DNA from: Bacillus sp. FJAT-18017
GTDB lineage: Bacteria; Bacillota; Bacilli; Bacillales; Cytobacillaceae
Reading direction: 5' to 3'
DNA length: 64,000 bases
NCBI RefSeq assembly: GCF_001278805.1
Contig: NZ_CP012602.1
Span: forward strand, 2,634,001 to 2,698,000
The first letter of the stretch is position 1. Each line of letters begins with the position of its first letter. Position numbers and translations under genes: made by a program. Below the pieces are notes generated by a model. That model saw only the letters and a list, made by a program, of their open reading frames with translations. It was not told the origin of the DNA and ran no database searches. This document shows positions 51,381 through 59,149 of the stretch, one piece after another.

Positions 51381-51510
51381 CTGTTCCCGTCTTCATAAGC
51401 CAAATGAAGGAAGGGTAAGCCTCATTTTGATAACTGTTCCCGTCTTCATAAGTCCAATGAAGGACGGTTAAGCCTCGTTTTCACGGCTGTTCCCGTCTTC
51501 ATAAACAAAT
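51381..51510. repeat. Phased repeat, CTGTTCCCGTCTTCATAA core at 53 bp
   Basis: CTGTTCCCGTCTTCATAA begins at 51381, 51434 and 51487, two exact steps of 53 bp. Each copy is followed by CCAATGAAGG or similar, which pairs with the CTTCAT of the core, giving a hairpin per unit. Located between the VOC gene start and the catalase gene end; the remainder up to 51732 shows no credible gene. Confidence 0.85.
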
Positions 51511-51732
51511 GAAGTCTATTATGTAAGGTAATTCTCTAAGAAGCTCCCTATATTTCCTGAAATCACCATTCCAATTCTATTAGTTGCAGCCAGCCCTCCC
51601 CCCTTTTTAGAATGTATCAAATACAATTCGCTAACCTTAGCCGAACTCCTTTTGCTAGTTTGAATTTTTTCGAAAAAAAAGACTGCCAGAAACCAGATTT
51701 TGCTAGTGTCCTGGACAGTCTCTTTAATTCTA

Positions 51733-53382
51733 TTAATAAGGGTCAGCCTCGTGGCCCTTCTTCTCAGCATCTTGTACAGCTTCGTTTGCATCAATGGATC
51801 CCTGGCCATATTTCGTCTTGCCGGATTCACGGCCTGGAACCTGGTTTTCTGCAGCTTGTTCTTTAAGCTGAGCTGATACTTTTTCAATACCTTCCTGCAC
51901 ACGGCGGCCGTAATCTTCGTCAGCTTGTGTGAAGTGATAGACCATTGCTTCCTGAATGCGCTTGTCGCAAACAGCAAGTGCCTCGGAAAGGTTCTTAATC
52001 AACTCATCGCGTTCCCAATCCTCGAAGGCACGGTAAGTATCGCCAGCCTGACCGTAGTTGTTCGGGCGGTCGATTGGCTCGCTCATAACTGCTGCATTGT
52101 AGGATGGACGGTGCTGCGGACGCTCTTCAAAACCTGTTTCCTCATATCCGCCAATCATGGATGGCTCATAATTGATATGTGGATTTTCCCCGGATTCTTT
52201 AGGATCACGGAAATCCATTTGTCCTCGCTGCTGGTTCGTACGCACAGGTGCTTTTGGCGCGTTCACAGGGAGTTTCAGATAGTTTGCACCTACACGATAA
52301 CGCTGTGTATCGGAATAGGAGAACGTACGGCCTTGCAGCATTTTATCATCAGAGAAATCCATACCATCGACTAGGACGCCAGTTCCAAAGGCAGCCTGCT
52401 CGATTTCAGCGTGGAAATCGTCGGGATTGCGGTCAAGAACCATGCGGCCGACCGGTAGCCAAGGGAACTTGTCTTCTGGCCAAAGCTTTGTGTCATCAAG
52501 CGGATCGAAATCCAGCTCTGGATGGTAGTCATCAGACATAATCTGAACGAACAGCTCCCATTCCGGATATTCGCCGCGTTCAATTGCTTCATAAAGATCC
52601 TGGGTCGCGTGTCCGACATTCTTGGCCTGGATTGCGTTCGCTTCTTCCTGTGTCAAATTGCGGATGCCCTGCTTCGGCTCCCAATGATATTTAACAAGAA
52701 CAGCCTCGCCCTTGTCATTAACCCATTTATACGTGTTAACACCAGATCCCTGCATGTGGCGGTATGTAGCTGGAATTCCCCATGGTGAGAACAAGAAAGT
52801 AATCATATGTGTCGCCTCAGGCGAGCGGGAAACAAAGTCAAACATCCTTTGCGGATGTGATACGTTTGACGCCGGATCAGCCTTAAATGCATGAATCATA
52901 TCAGGAAATTTCATTGCATCGCGAATAAAGAAAATTTTCAGGTTGTTACCAACCAGATCCCAGTTTCCTTCTTCGGTATACATTTTTACAGCAAAGCCGC
53001 GCGGGTCACGTGCAGTTTCCGGTGAATCCTTAGCGCCTGCAACTGTTGAGAAGCGGACCATAAGCGGAGTACGCTTTCCAGCACCATGGAACACTTTAGC
53101 GCGGGTATACTTTTCTGCCGGCTCATCGCCAACCTTGCCATATGTTTCGAAATAGCCAAATGCTCCAGTACCGCGTGCATGAACAACACGCTCCGGCACC
53201 TCTTCCCTATCAAAATGTGAAATTTTCTCGATGAAATGATAGTTCTCAAGTGTTGCTGGCCCACGATTGCCAACTGTTCGGATATTTTGGTTATCCGGAA
53301 CGGGATGGCCCTGGCGAGTCGTCAATTTCTCGCGCTTCACATCGTTTTCGTGCGGAATGTTTCTATCTTTGTTCCTTGCCAA
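51733..53382 (-). CDS. Heme catalase (KatA/KatX type)
   Basis: 549 residues. Catalytic His in [17 protein letters not shown], distal Asn in [17 protein letters not shown], the proximal heme Tyr region [23 protein letters not shown], and NADPH-type residues are visible. Length is nearer to the B. subtilis spore catalase KatX than to vegetative KatA (about 483), with a C-terminal extension of about 45 charged residues. AAGGAGG is 8 nt before the TTG at 53382; the longer frame lacks a site. A PerR box lies about 105 bp upstream, arguing for peroxide induction. Confidence 0.93.
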   Translation of the reverse strand: MARNKDRNIPHENDVKREKLTTRQGHPVPDNQNIRTVGNRGPATLENYHFIEKISHFDREEVPERVVHARGTGAFGYFETYGKVGDEPAEKYTRAKVFHGAGKRTPLMVRFSTVAGAKDSPETARDPRGFAVKMYTEEGNWDLVGNNLKIFFIRDAMKFPDMIHAFKADPASNVSHPQRMFDFVSRSPEATHMITFLFSPWGIPATYRHMQGSGVNTYKWVNDKGEAVLVKYHWEPKQGIRNLTQEEANAIQAKNVGHATQDLYEAIERGEYPEWELFVQIMSDDYHPELDFDPLDDTKLWPEDKFPWLPVGRMVLDRNPDDFHAEIEQAAFGTGVLVDGMDFSDDKMLQGRTFSYSDTQRYRVGANYLKLPVNAPKAPVRTNQQRGQMDFRDPKESGENPHINYEPSMIGGYEETGFEERPQHRPSYNAAVMSEPIDRPNNYGQAGDTYRAFEDWERDELIKNLSEALAVCDKRIQEAMVYHFTQADEDYGRRVQEGIEKVSAQLKEQAAENQVPGRESGKTKYGQGSIDANEAVQDAEKKGHEADPY

Positions 53383-53484
53383 AATGAAAACCTCCTTCAA
53401 AAAATGGTAACCCCTATCATCATACATAAATTTAGTAAATATATACAGCAATAAGGGTTCGAATTGTTTAGAAAATACTAAACT

Positions 53485-53499
53485 CTATAATCATTCTAA
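53485..53499. promoter_or_regulatory. PerR box upstream of catalase
   Basis: CTATAATCATTCTAA matches the PerR consensus TTATAATNATTATAA at 13 of 15 positions. It lies about 105 bp upstream of the catalase start; the rest of 53383-53668 is AT-rich and empty. Confidence 0.65.
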
Positions 53500-53668
53500 A
53501 CAAGACATCTTAAGTTTAATTTAAACGCTAAATAGATTTCAATTAATATGTTTATAGAATTGCGGAGGCTTCCACACACGAATTTGAAATCACTGTTCAA
53601 CTCAACAAAATTGGCCTGTTTTTTTTCAATATGGAATTCAACAAATCCTTCCCTGTACATTGCAGCCA

Positions 53669-54301
53669 TTAGTTTAAGATTTTTTTTGTAAGAATTGGTT
53701 TAAGAAACTGTAACCCAAGTTCAACTGATGTCTCTATATAACCGACTATTTGATTAAAAGTAAAAACATTGAGTTTTTCGTTTAGAACTTCCTTACCGTA
53801 ATCCATATCGCCTAAGACAAAAGGAACAAATTTTTCAACATCTTTGGAAGTTACCTCATCCAAATCTAAGATCGTAGGAAATTGACTAAATGATTTTCTC
53901 AATTCATCTGTAAAACCATAGTGTTCTAATAACTTTCCATTTAGTAATTGGAAATCATTATGGTATAACTTATATAACCCTTCATCAGCATCCATTCTGT
54001 TCTTTAACCAAGAAAGGTAAAATCCTCTTAACCATATTTCATCAGCAATTAAATGTGCATAGTACCCTAATACATAAGGATTTTCAGTTTGTGAACCATA
54101 CTTATATAAAAAACCTTTATAATCAACTCTTCTTGAATAATCTTGCGCATCACCTATAAAGAAATGTGATAAATTTTTTTCTTCGTGTGAAAAAACAGCG
54201 TCCGGGGCAATGCTTCCAAGTAAAAATGATGTTTTGTCTTCCATCGATAAAGCCTCTGCAATTTTATTACCAATAATCGAGTGCATTATTCTTGAACCCA
54301 A
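53669..54301 (-). CDS. Zinc-dependent phospholipase C-like protein
   Basis: 210 residues with features of the zinc-dependent PLC/S1-P1-like family found in Firmicutes: MHSIIGNKIAEAL near the start, SIAPDAVFSHEEKNLSHFFIG with candidate Asp/His metal ligands, and NPYVLGYYAHLIADEIW with a further His and Asp. No signal peptide. It is probably a cytoplasmic hydrolase of unknown substrate. The start is TTG after GGGGAG. Confidence 0.72.
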   Translation of the reverse strand: MGSRIMHSIIGNKIAEALSMEDKTSFLLGSIAPDAVFSHEEKNLSHFFIGDAQDYSRRVDYKGFLYKYGSQTENPYVLGYYAHLIADEIWLRGFYLSWLKNRMDADEGLYKLYHNDFQLLNGKLLEHYGFTDELRKSFSQFPTILDLDEVTSKDVEKFVPFVLGDMDYGKEVLNEKLNVFTFNQIVGYIETSVELGLQFLKPILTKKILN

Positions 54302-54504
54302 AATACTCTCCCCTTTTTTTATTTATCATTTACTTTAGTTCTAGAAAGACCTTCAGAATTCCTTTGTTAAACTCAGCCGCACAATTAGCTATATAAAGCA
54401 GTAAAGTATATCCGGTGATTCCTTAAGTGCTAATATATTCATGGATTTTAGGGTAATGTACAGTTGTATTCTCATAGAGAATTGACTTGTTGGAGGGATT
54501 TAGT

Positions 54505-55653
54505 TTGAAACGTTTTACTGAAGAAGAAAAGATAAAGATATTATCGGACATTATTGCGATTAATTCTGTTAATGAAAACGAAATCGAAGTGGCAAATTAC
54601 TTGAAAGATTTATTTGCTGAATACGGCATTGAATCTAAAATTGTTCCAGTTACCGACACCCGTGTTAACTTAGTGGCCGAAATTGGAAGCGGAAGTCCTG
54701 TCATTGGCGTTTCTGGTCATATGGATGTCGTTTCTCCTGGTGATGAAAGCGAATGGACATCAGATCCGTTTACATTGGCAGAAAGAGACGGAAAATTATA
54801 TGGACGTGGAACAAATGACATGAAAGCAGGTTTAGTAAACCTTGCTTTAGTGATGATTGAACTTAAAGAAAATAATGAACTGAAAAATGGTACTGTCCGT
54901 TTTATGGCGACGACTGGTGAAGAAGTCGGTGGCGCAGGTTCTAAAAAATTATACGAAGAAGGCTATATGGATGATGTAGATTATTTATGGGTTGCTGAAC
55001 CTTCCCATGACACGATTATATATTCCCACAAAGGATCACTAAACTTTCGTGTAACGTCAATTGGTGAAGCAGCACACAGTTCTATGCCTGACCAAGGATA
55101 TAACGCGATTAATCCCTTGATGAAATATCTATTAGAGGTAGACAAAAAATTGAATGGCGACGAGCGTAAAAATGAAGTTCTAGATAAATTGGTTATGAGT
55201 ACAACTATTTTTAATGCAGGGAACCAAGTAAACTCAGTTCCAGAAAAAGCAGTAGCTGAAATAAACGTGCGGACTATTCCGGAATTTGATAACGATGAAG
55301 TGATTGATTTATTCAACACAACAGCTGAAAAATACAATAAAGAAGGCTCTGATATTGATGTTGAAGTGACAATGTCATTACCCAGTGTTTTCACTTCAGG
55401 ACAATCTGAAATGGTTGATCTTGCAAAAGAACTTGGTAAAAAACATTTAGGTTTAGAAATTTCTGTTAAAGGTTCGCCTGGGGTGACGGATGCATCAAAC
55501 CTATTACGAGATAAAGATGACAACTTTCCTTTTATGATGTTTGGTCCGGGCGAAACAAAAATGGCACACAAAACAGATGAATATGTATACAAAGAATACT
55601 ACTTTGCATTCTTCAATATCTATAAAGAGTTAATATTAGGATTATCGAAATAG
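54505..55653 (+). CDS. M20-family peptidase, ArgE/DapE type
   Basis: 382 residues with a two-zinc M20 site: VSGHMDVVSPGD (His and catalytic Asp), YGRGTNDMKAG (bridging Asp), MATTGEEVGGAGS (catalytic Glu and ligand Glu), and the C-terminal FGPGETKMAHKTDEYV with its His ligand. The dimerisation domain lies between (about 175-290). Likely an N-acyl-amino-acid deacylase or succinyl-diaminopimelate desuccinylase-like enzyme; not linked here to other lysine genes. GGAGGG is 8 nt before the TTG at 54505. Confidence 0.9.
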   Translation: MKRFTEEEKIKILSDIIAINSVNENEIEVANYLKDLFAEYGIESKIVPVTDTRVNLVAEIGSGSPVIGVSGHMDVVSPGDESEWTSDPFTLAERDGKLYGRGTNDMKAGLVNLALVMIELKENNELKNGTVRFMATTGEEVGGAGSKKLYEEGYMDDVDYLWVAEPSHDTIIYSHKGSLNFRVTSIGEAAHSSMPDQGYNAINPLMKYLLEVDKKLNGDERKNEVLDKLVMSTTIFNAGNQVNSVPEKAVAEINVRTIPEFDNDEVIDLFNTTAEKYNKEGSDIDVEVTMSLPSVFTSGQSEMVDLAKELGKKHLGLEISVKGSPGVTDASNLLRDKDDNFPFMMFGPGETKMAHKTDEYVYKEYYFAFFNIYKELILGLSK

Positions 55654-55672
55654 AAAGAGACTTTCTAACTGT

Positions 55673-55712
55673 AAAGAGAGGGACCGCCATTTTTGGAGGT
55701 CCCCCTCTTTTT
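55673..55712 (+). terminator. Terminator of the M20 peptidase gene
   Basis: AAAGAGAGGGACC pairs with GGTCCCCCTCTTT with one mismatch, then TTTTGC. Confidence 0.82.
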
Positions 55713-55822
55713 GCTTAGGTTTCTATTTAACCAATGAACATAATATCAAAAAATGCGGCTGAGCCTCCAGGAACATCGCACTTTTCAGTTTAACTACATA
55801 TGCTACAATCTTATAGATAGGA

Positions 55823-56290
55823 TTATGTCAATTTACTACTAACTAAATTCTCAAAGTCTTCTAAAGACAACTTTTCAGTAATATGTTTTAATTCATTTGG
55901 TACTTTAACAAAGCACATTAATTCTAAGCTATTTCCATCTGGATCGTTAAAGTAAATTGAAGCATTTCCTTGATTTGGTCTTACAAAAGGCTCGATCGAT
56001 GATCTTTTTCCAAAAGGTACAGGTTCAACTTGGATGGATTCAAGCCATTGTACAGCTTCTTTTAAACCCTCAAAAGTGACTCGAAAAGCAATATGTCTTA
56101 AAGATGGATGGTATGGAGTTTGGTACTCCTTTCCTTCCCACAATCCTAACCAGCTTTTTCCTTCCTCTATCCAAAAGAATGCGGTGTCTTCATCACGCCA
56201 AGCAAACTTCAAACCTAACTTCCCGTAAAATTCAATCGATTTCTCTAAATTTTTTACAGGTAAATGTGCTTCATATAGCCCCTTTATCAT
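55823..56290 (-). CDS. VOC-family protein
   Basis: 155 residues: EAHLPVKNLEKSIEFYGKLGLKFAWR, FWIEEGKSWLGLWEG, LRHIAFRVTFEGLKEAVQWL and IYFNDPDGNSLELMCFV. His and Glu metal ligands of the glyoxalase/fosfomycin-resistance fold are in the expected places (AHLPV, LRHIAF, LELM). It could be a thiol transferase of the FosB kind or a lyase; not decided. GGGGATGG precedes the ATG. Confidence 0.87.
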   Translation of the reverse strand: MIKGLYEAHLPVKNLEKSIEFYGKLGLKFAWRDEDTAFFWIEEGKSWLGLWEGKEYQTPYHPSLRHIAFRVTFEGLKEAVQWLESIQVEPVPFGKRSSIEPFVRPNQGNASIYFNDPDGNSLELMCFVKVPNELKHITEKLSLEDFENLVSSKLT

Positions 56291-56438
56291 TTCCCCATCC
56301 CCTTGTTTGTAGAATTTATGAATTTACAATCTCGGTAAGAATCCCAATATTACAATTCTGTTCCGTTTTTTTAAAAAAGTCTCAATAAAAATAGGCAATT
56401 ACCGCCTTGAAACAATGCCCCATTTTGTTGAAGAATTT

Positions 56439-56948
56439 CTAATTCTTTTTTATACCTTTTTGATATTTAGAATGTCCATCGCTTACACCAACAAGTTCAA
56501 AGCCATTGTTCATATAAAAGTTATTTAATTTACTATTATCTGTAACACAATCTAATCTAAGGTATTCTTTATCACTCACATTGTCTTGTATCCATGCCAA
56601 TATACATTTACCTATACCTTTCTTCATATCAGCAGGAATTATTGCTAGTCTATGTAGATAAAGCGATTTTGAAGATAGATCACTTCCCCAAATATGTCTA
56701 TCCCATTCGCTCTGATGGGATAATAGTGTGAACGTACCCACAATATCCTTATCTTTTAAAACAATGTATGTTTCTTGATTGATTATGGCTTGTTCAATCT
56801 CTTCATCATCGCCGCCCTCTAATAGAAACCTCCATTGGTTAATATCTTTATCTTTCATCCATTGAGCTATCAGCTTTAACATTTTAATAATCACACTACT
56901 GTCGTCTTTTGAAGCAATTTTTATTTGAAAACCTTCATGGTAATCCAA
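56439..56948 (-). CDS. GNAT-family N-acetyltransferase
   Basis: 169 residues with IVLKDKDIVGTFTLL, LHRLAIIPADMKKGIGKCILAWIQDN as the acetyl-CoA site (GIGK) and LDCVTDNSKLNNFYMNNGFELVG. Its substrate is unknown. The start TTG at 56948 has AAAGGAGG about 11 nt upstream. A fragment of the interspersed repeat (GCCCCATTTTGTTGAAG) lies at 56410-56432, just past its stop. Confidence 0.85.
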   Translation of the reverse strand: MDYHEGFQIKIASKDDSSVIIKMLKLIAQWMKDKDINQWRFLLEGGDDEEIEQAIINQETYIVLKDKDIVGTFTLLSHQSEWDRHIWGSDLSSKSLYLHRLAIIPADMKKGIGKCILAWIQDNVSDKEYLRLDCVTDNSKLNNFYMNNGFELVGVSDGHSKYQKGIKKN

Positions 56949-57287
56949 GTTTTTCGTTACCTCCTTTTTAATTAACTTTTATTCGATACCTTATAAATTC
57001 AACAAACCAGGGTAATGGAACCCTATACCCATACACCTTTATAAAAATATTTTCGTTCCAATATTGTATTACTTCTATATAAATGAAAATAATCCTCTAT
57101 ACAGTAAATTAGTCTATTCGCCTTATTGATTTAACAAAAATATTATGCCAATATACTAAATGGGAATTGGTTGCGAAAGTTAGTACACACAATCAACTAG
57201 TTGTCGGTTTGATTTTTGGTTTTGCGGGATGCCAGGCTTAATTGCCGGGCACCTAGATTGGTTAACAAGAAAGATGAGGAATGTTAT
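56949..57287. other. Intergenic region upstream of a small gene
   Basis: AT-rich up to about 57170, then a GC-richer stretch with an imperfect hairpin (TGCCAGGC...GCCGGGCA at 57229-57250) about 40 bp before the small gene at 57288. It could be a leader structure. No gene seen. Confidence 0.35.
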
Positions 57288-57449
57288 ATGAATATAAATA
57301 AAGAAGAATTAATTAAGAGAGCAAGCGCTGTATTAGGGCGTGATGTGACACATGAAGCAATCATGAAAACAGTTCAGTCCTTGGTTGAACGGCTCGAAAA
57401 AGAAAAAGCAGAACAGAGAGAACTGTCTTATTCTAAAAATCTTAATTAA
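57288..57449 (+). CDS. 53-residue helical hypothetical protein
   Basis: MNINKEELIKRASAVLGRDV starts after GAGGAATG; the rest (EAIMKTVQSLVERLEKEKAEQREL) is an amphipathic, charged helix likely to form a coiled coil. The frame extends upstream to 57216, but the ribosome binding site supports 57288. A terminator follows. No family recognised. Confidence 0.65.
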   Translation: MNINKEELIKRASAVLGRDVTHEAIMKTVQSLVERLEKEKAEQRELSYSKNLN

Positions 57450-57482
57450 TAAATAGTAGAAGAAACCATTTTCCCGATAAAC

Positions 57483-57519
57483 AAGCCCTTAAGGACAATT
57501 ATTCTTTAAGGGTTTTTAT
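57483..57519 (+). terminator. Terminator of the small helical protein gene
   Basis: AAGCCCTTAAG pairs with CTTTAAGGGTTT around a 9-10-nt loop, then TTTATTTTTTT. Confidence 0.8.
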
Positions 57520-57604
57520 TTTTTTGCTATAATTATTAGAATATTTCGATTAAGTAGTTTTAATTGAAGTTTACTTTTACGAGAGTTAGAAGGAGTGAAA
57601 AAAC

Positions 57605-58840
57605 GTGAAATATAATTTTGACGAGATTATTGATCGTAGGGGCACCAACGCAATGAATACAGATGGCTTTAGGGAATATATTTTTAAAGCATCTAAAGAC
57701 ATGGTTTTTCCATTTAAAGATGAAGAATTTATTCGTATGTGGGTTGCTGATATGGAGTTTGCCGCTCCTCCAGAAATTATCCAGGCAATTAAAGACCGAG
57801 CGGATAAACAGATTTTTGGCTATACAAAGGTATTTGATCCAAATTATTATCTTTCCTTCTCGAATTGGACAAAGCGAAATTATAACTGGAACTTTGAACA
57901 GGAACATTTGGTGTTTTCGAATGGGATTATACCGGCATTGTATGGATTGGTTCAATATATATGTAAACCAGGCGAGAAAGTTTTAATTGTGACACCATCT
58001 TATGCATATTTTAAGTATGCGGCAGAATTCAATGATATTGAACTGGTAACATCTGACCTAGTGAACCAGGATGGCTATTATACAATGGATTTCGATGATC
58101 TGGAAGCAAAAGCGAAGGATGAAAAAGTTACTTTAAGTATTTTCTGTAATCCACATAATCCATCTGGACGTGTCTGGACGCAAGAGGAATTAAAGAGATT
58201 CGGCGACATTTGCCTTGAAAACAATGTCACGATTATTTCTGATGAGATTCATTGCGACTTGCTTAGAAATGGGATGGTACATACTCCATTAGCAAAAGTT
58301 TTTCCGGATACAGATAAAATCATTACGTGCATGTCCGCAAGCAAAACATATAATTTGGCTGGATTAATGTTCTCAAATATCATTATTCCAAATGATGATC
58401 TTAGAGCTGTATGGAAGGCTCGCCATTACGATTTTGAAAATCCGTTGAGCATTGCAGCAACACAAGCTGCATATGAGCATGGCCATGAATGGTTAAACCA
58501 ATTAAAGGATTATCTTGATGACAACTTTGCCTTTACAAAACAATATTTAGAAGAAAATTTACCTCAAGCTGTATATCGTATTCCCGAAGCAACTTATCTT
58601 GCTTGGGTTGATATTAGTGCTTATCTGCCTGACGAAGAAAACCTGCCATTATATTTTGCCAACAAAGCCGGGGTCCTTCTGGAAGGAGGCAATATGTTTG
58701 TGTCAAATTCGGATGGCTACATTCGCCTGAATCTTGCATGTCCAAGATCAATGCTAACTGAAGGCCTATCAAGGATTTGTGATGTGTTGGTAAAAGAAAA
58801 AGAAGGAAATAGAGAGGGAGAATTTTCACTGAAGCAATAA
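57605..58840 (+). CDS. patB: MalY/PatB-family PLP-dependent aminotransferase or C-S lyase
   Basis: 411 residues, fold-type I PLP enzyme of the MalY/PatB group: FDEIIDRRGTNAMN at the start, WVADMEFAAPPEI, FCNPHNPSGRVWT, IISDEIHCDLL, and the PLP Lys in CMSASKTYNLAGLMFSN. PatB is a cystathionine beta-lyase; relatives cleave other Cys S-conjugates. GAAGGAGTG is 8 nt before the GTG start. It is convergent with a PTS transporter gene, recalling the malX-malY pair of E. coli, although there the genes form one operon. Confidence 0.9.
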   Translation: MKYNFDEIIDRRGTNAMNTDGFREYIFKASKDMVFPFKDEEFIRMWVADMEFAAPPEIIQAIKDRADKQIFGYTKVFDPNYYLSFSNWTKRNYNWNFEQEHLVFSNGIIPALYGLVQYICKPGEKVLIVTPSYAYFKYAAEFNDIELVTSDLVNQDGYYTMDFDDLEAKAKDEKVTLSIFCNPHNPSGRVWTQEELKRFGDICLENNVTIISDEIHCDLLRNGMVHTPLAKVFPDTDKIITCMSASKTYNLAGLMFSNIIIPNDDLRAVWKARHYDFENPLSIAATQAAYEHGHEWLNQLKDYLDDNFAFTKQYLEENLPQAVYRIPEATYLAWVDISAYLPDEENLPLYFANKAGVLLEGGNMFVSNSDGYIRLNLACPRSMLTEGLSRICDVLVKEKEGNREGEFSLKQ

Positions 58841-58876
58841 GTGGTGTTCGGTAATCTTTTGAAAAAATACTAAAAT

Positions 58877-58906
58877 AAAAGCAGGCTAAATCATTTAGCC
58901 TGCTTT
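58877..58906. terminator. Terminator after patB
   Basis: AAAGCAGGCTAAA and TTTAGCCTGCTTT form a perfect 13-bp stem with a TCA loop. Confidence 0.88.
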
Positions 58907-58939
58907 GTTTATCTCATTAGGAAGAATTATCTTTTCGTC

Positions 58940-59146
58940 TTAGAACTGTCTAGCTCCACAAGGAAGGCTTCCCCGAGATTGCATCGCACGAAATTACGCG
59001 ATAGCGTAATGAGGAGCACCTAGCGCCTAGTGTCCTTCGCTCTCCGCCCTACGATAGAATCGTTAACGCTCTTCGTGTTTCCTTTTATCTCAGTTGGAGA
59101 GACTCCAGGTCATACGGCGCTGGGCAAGGCGCTTCCGCTTTTCTAA
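58940..59146. repeat. Dispersed Bacillus intergenic repeat, about 200 bp
   Basis: Starts CTTAGAACTGTCTAGCTCCA, contains AGCGCCTAGTG, TCCGCCCTACGATAGAATCG and TTAACG, and ends GGCGCTTCCGCTTTTCT. I recall highly similar intergenic sequences in many Bacillus-group genomes. It is G+C-richer than its surroundings and has several paired segments (for example CGATAGAATCGTTAACG), so a structured, mobile, non-coding element is likely. Confidence 0.65.
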
Positions 59147-59149
59147 TCA

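Noticed and set aside
51519..51977. 152-codon minus-strand frame over the end of the catalase gene
   Set aside because: It is mostly an alternative frame of the catalase coding sequence; translation is Lys/Arg-rich without a recognisable domain.
58940..59146. tRNA or riboswitch between patB and the PTS gene
   Set aside because: The region is structured but shows no cloverleaf or known riboswitch core, and it matches a dispersed repeat I recall from Bacillus genomes.
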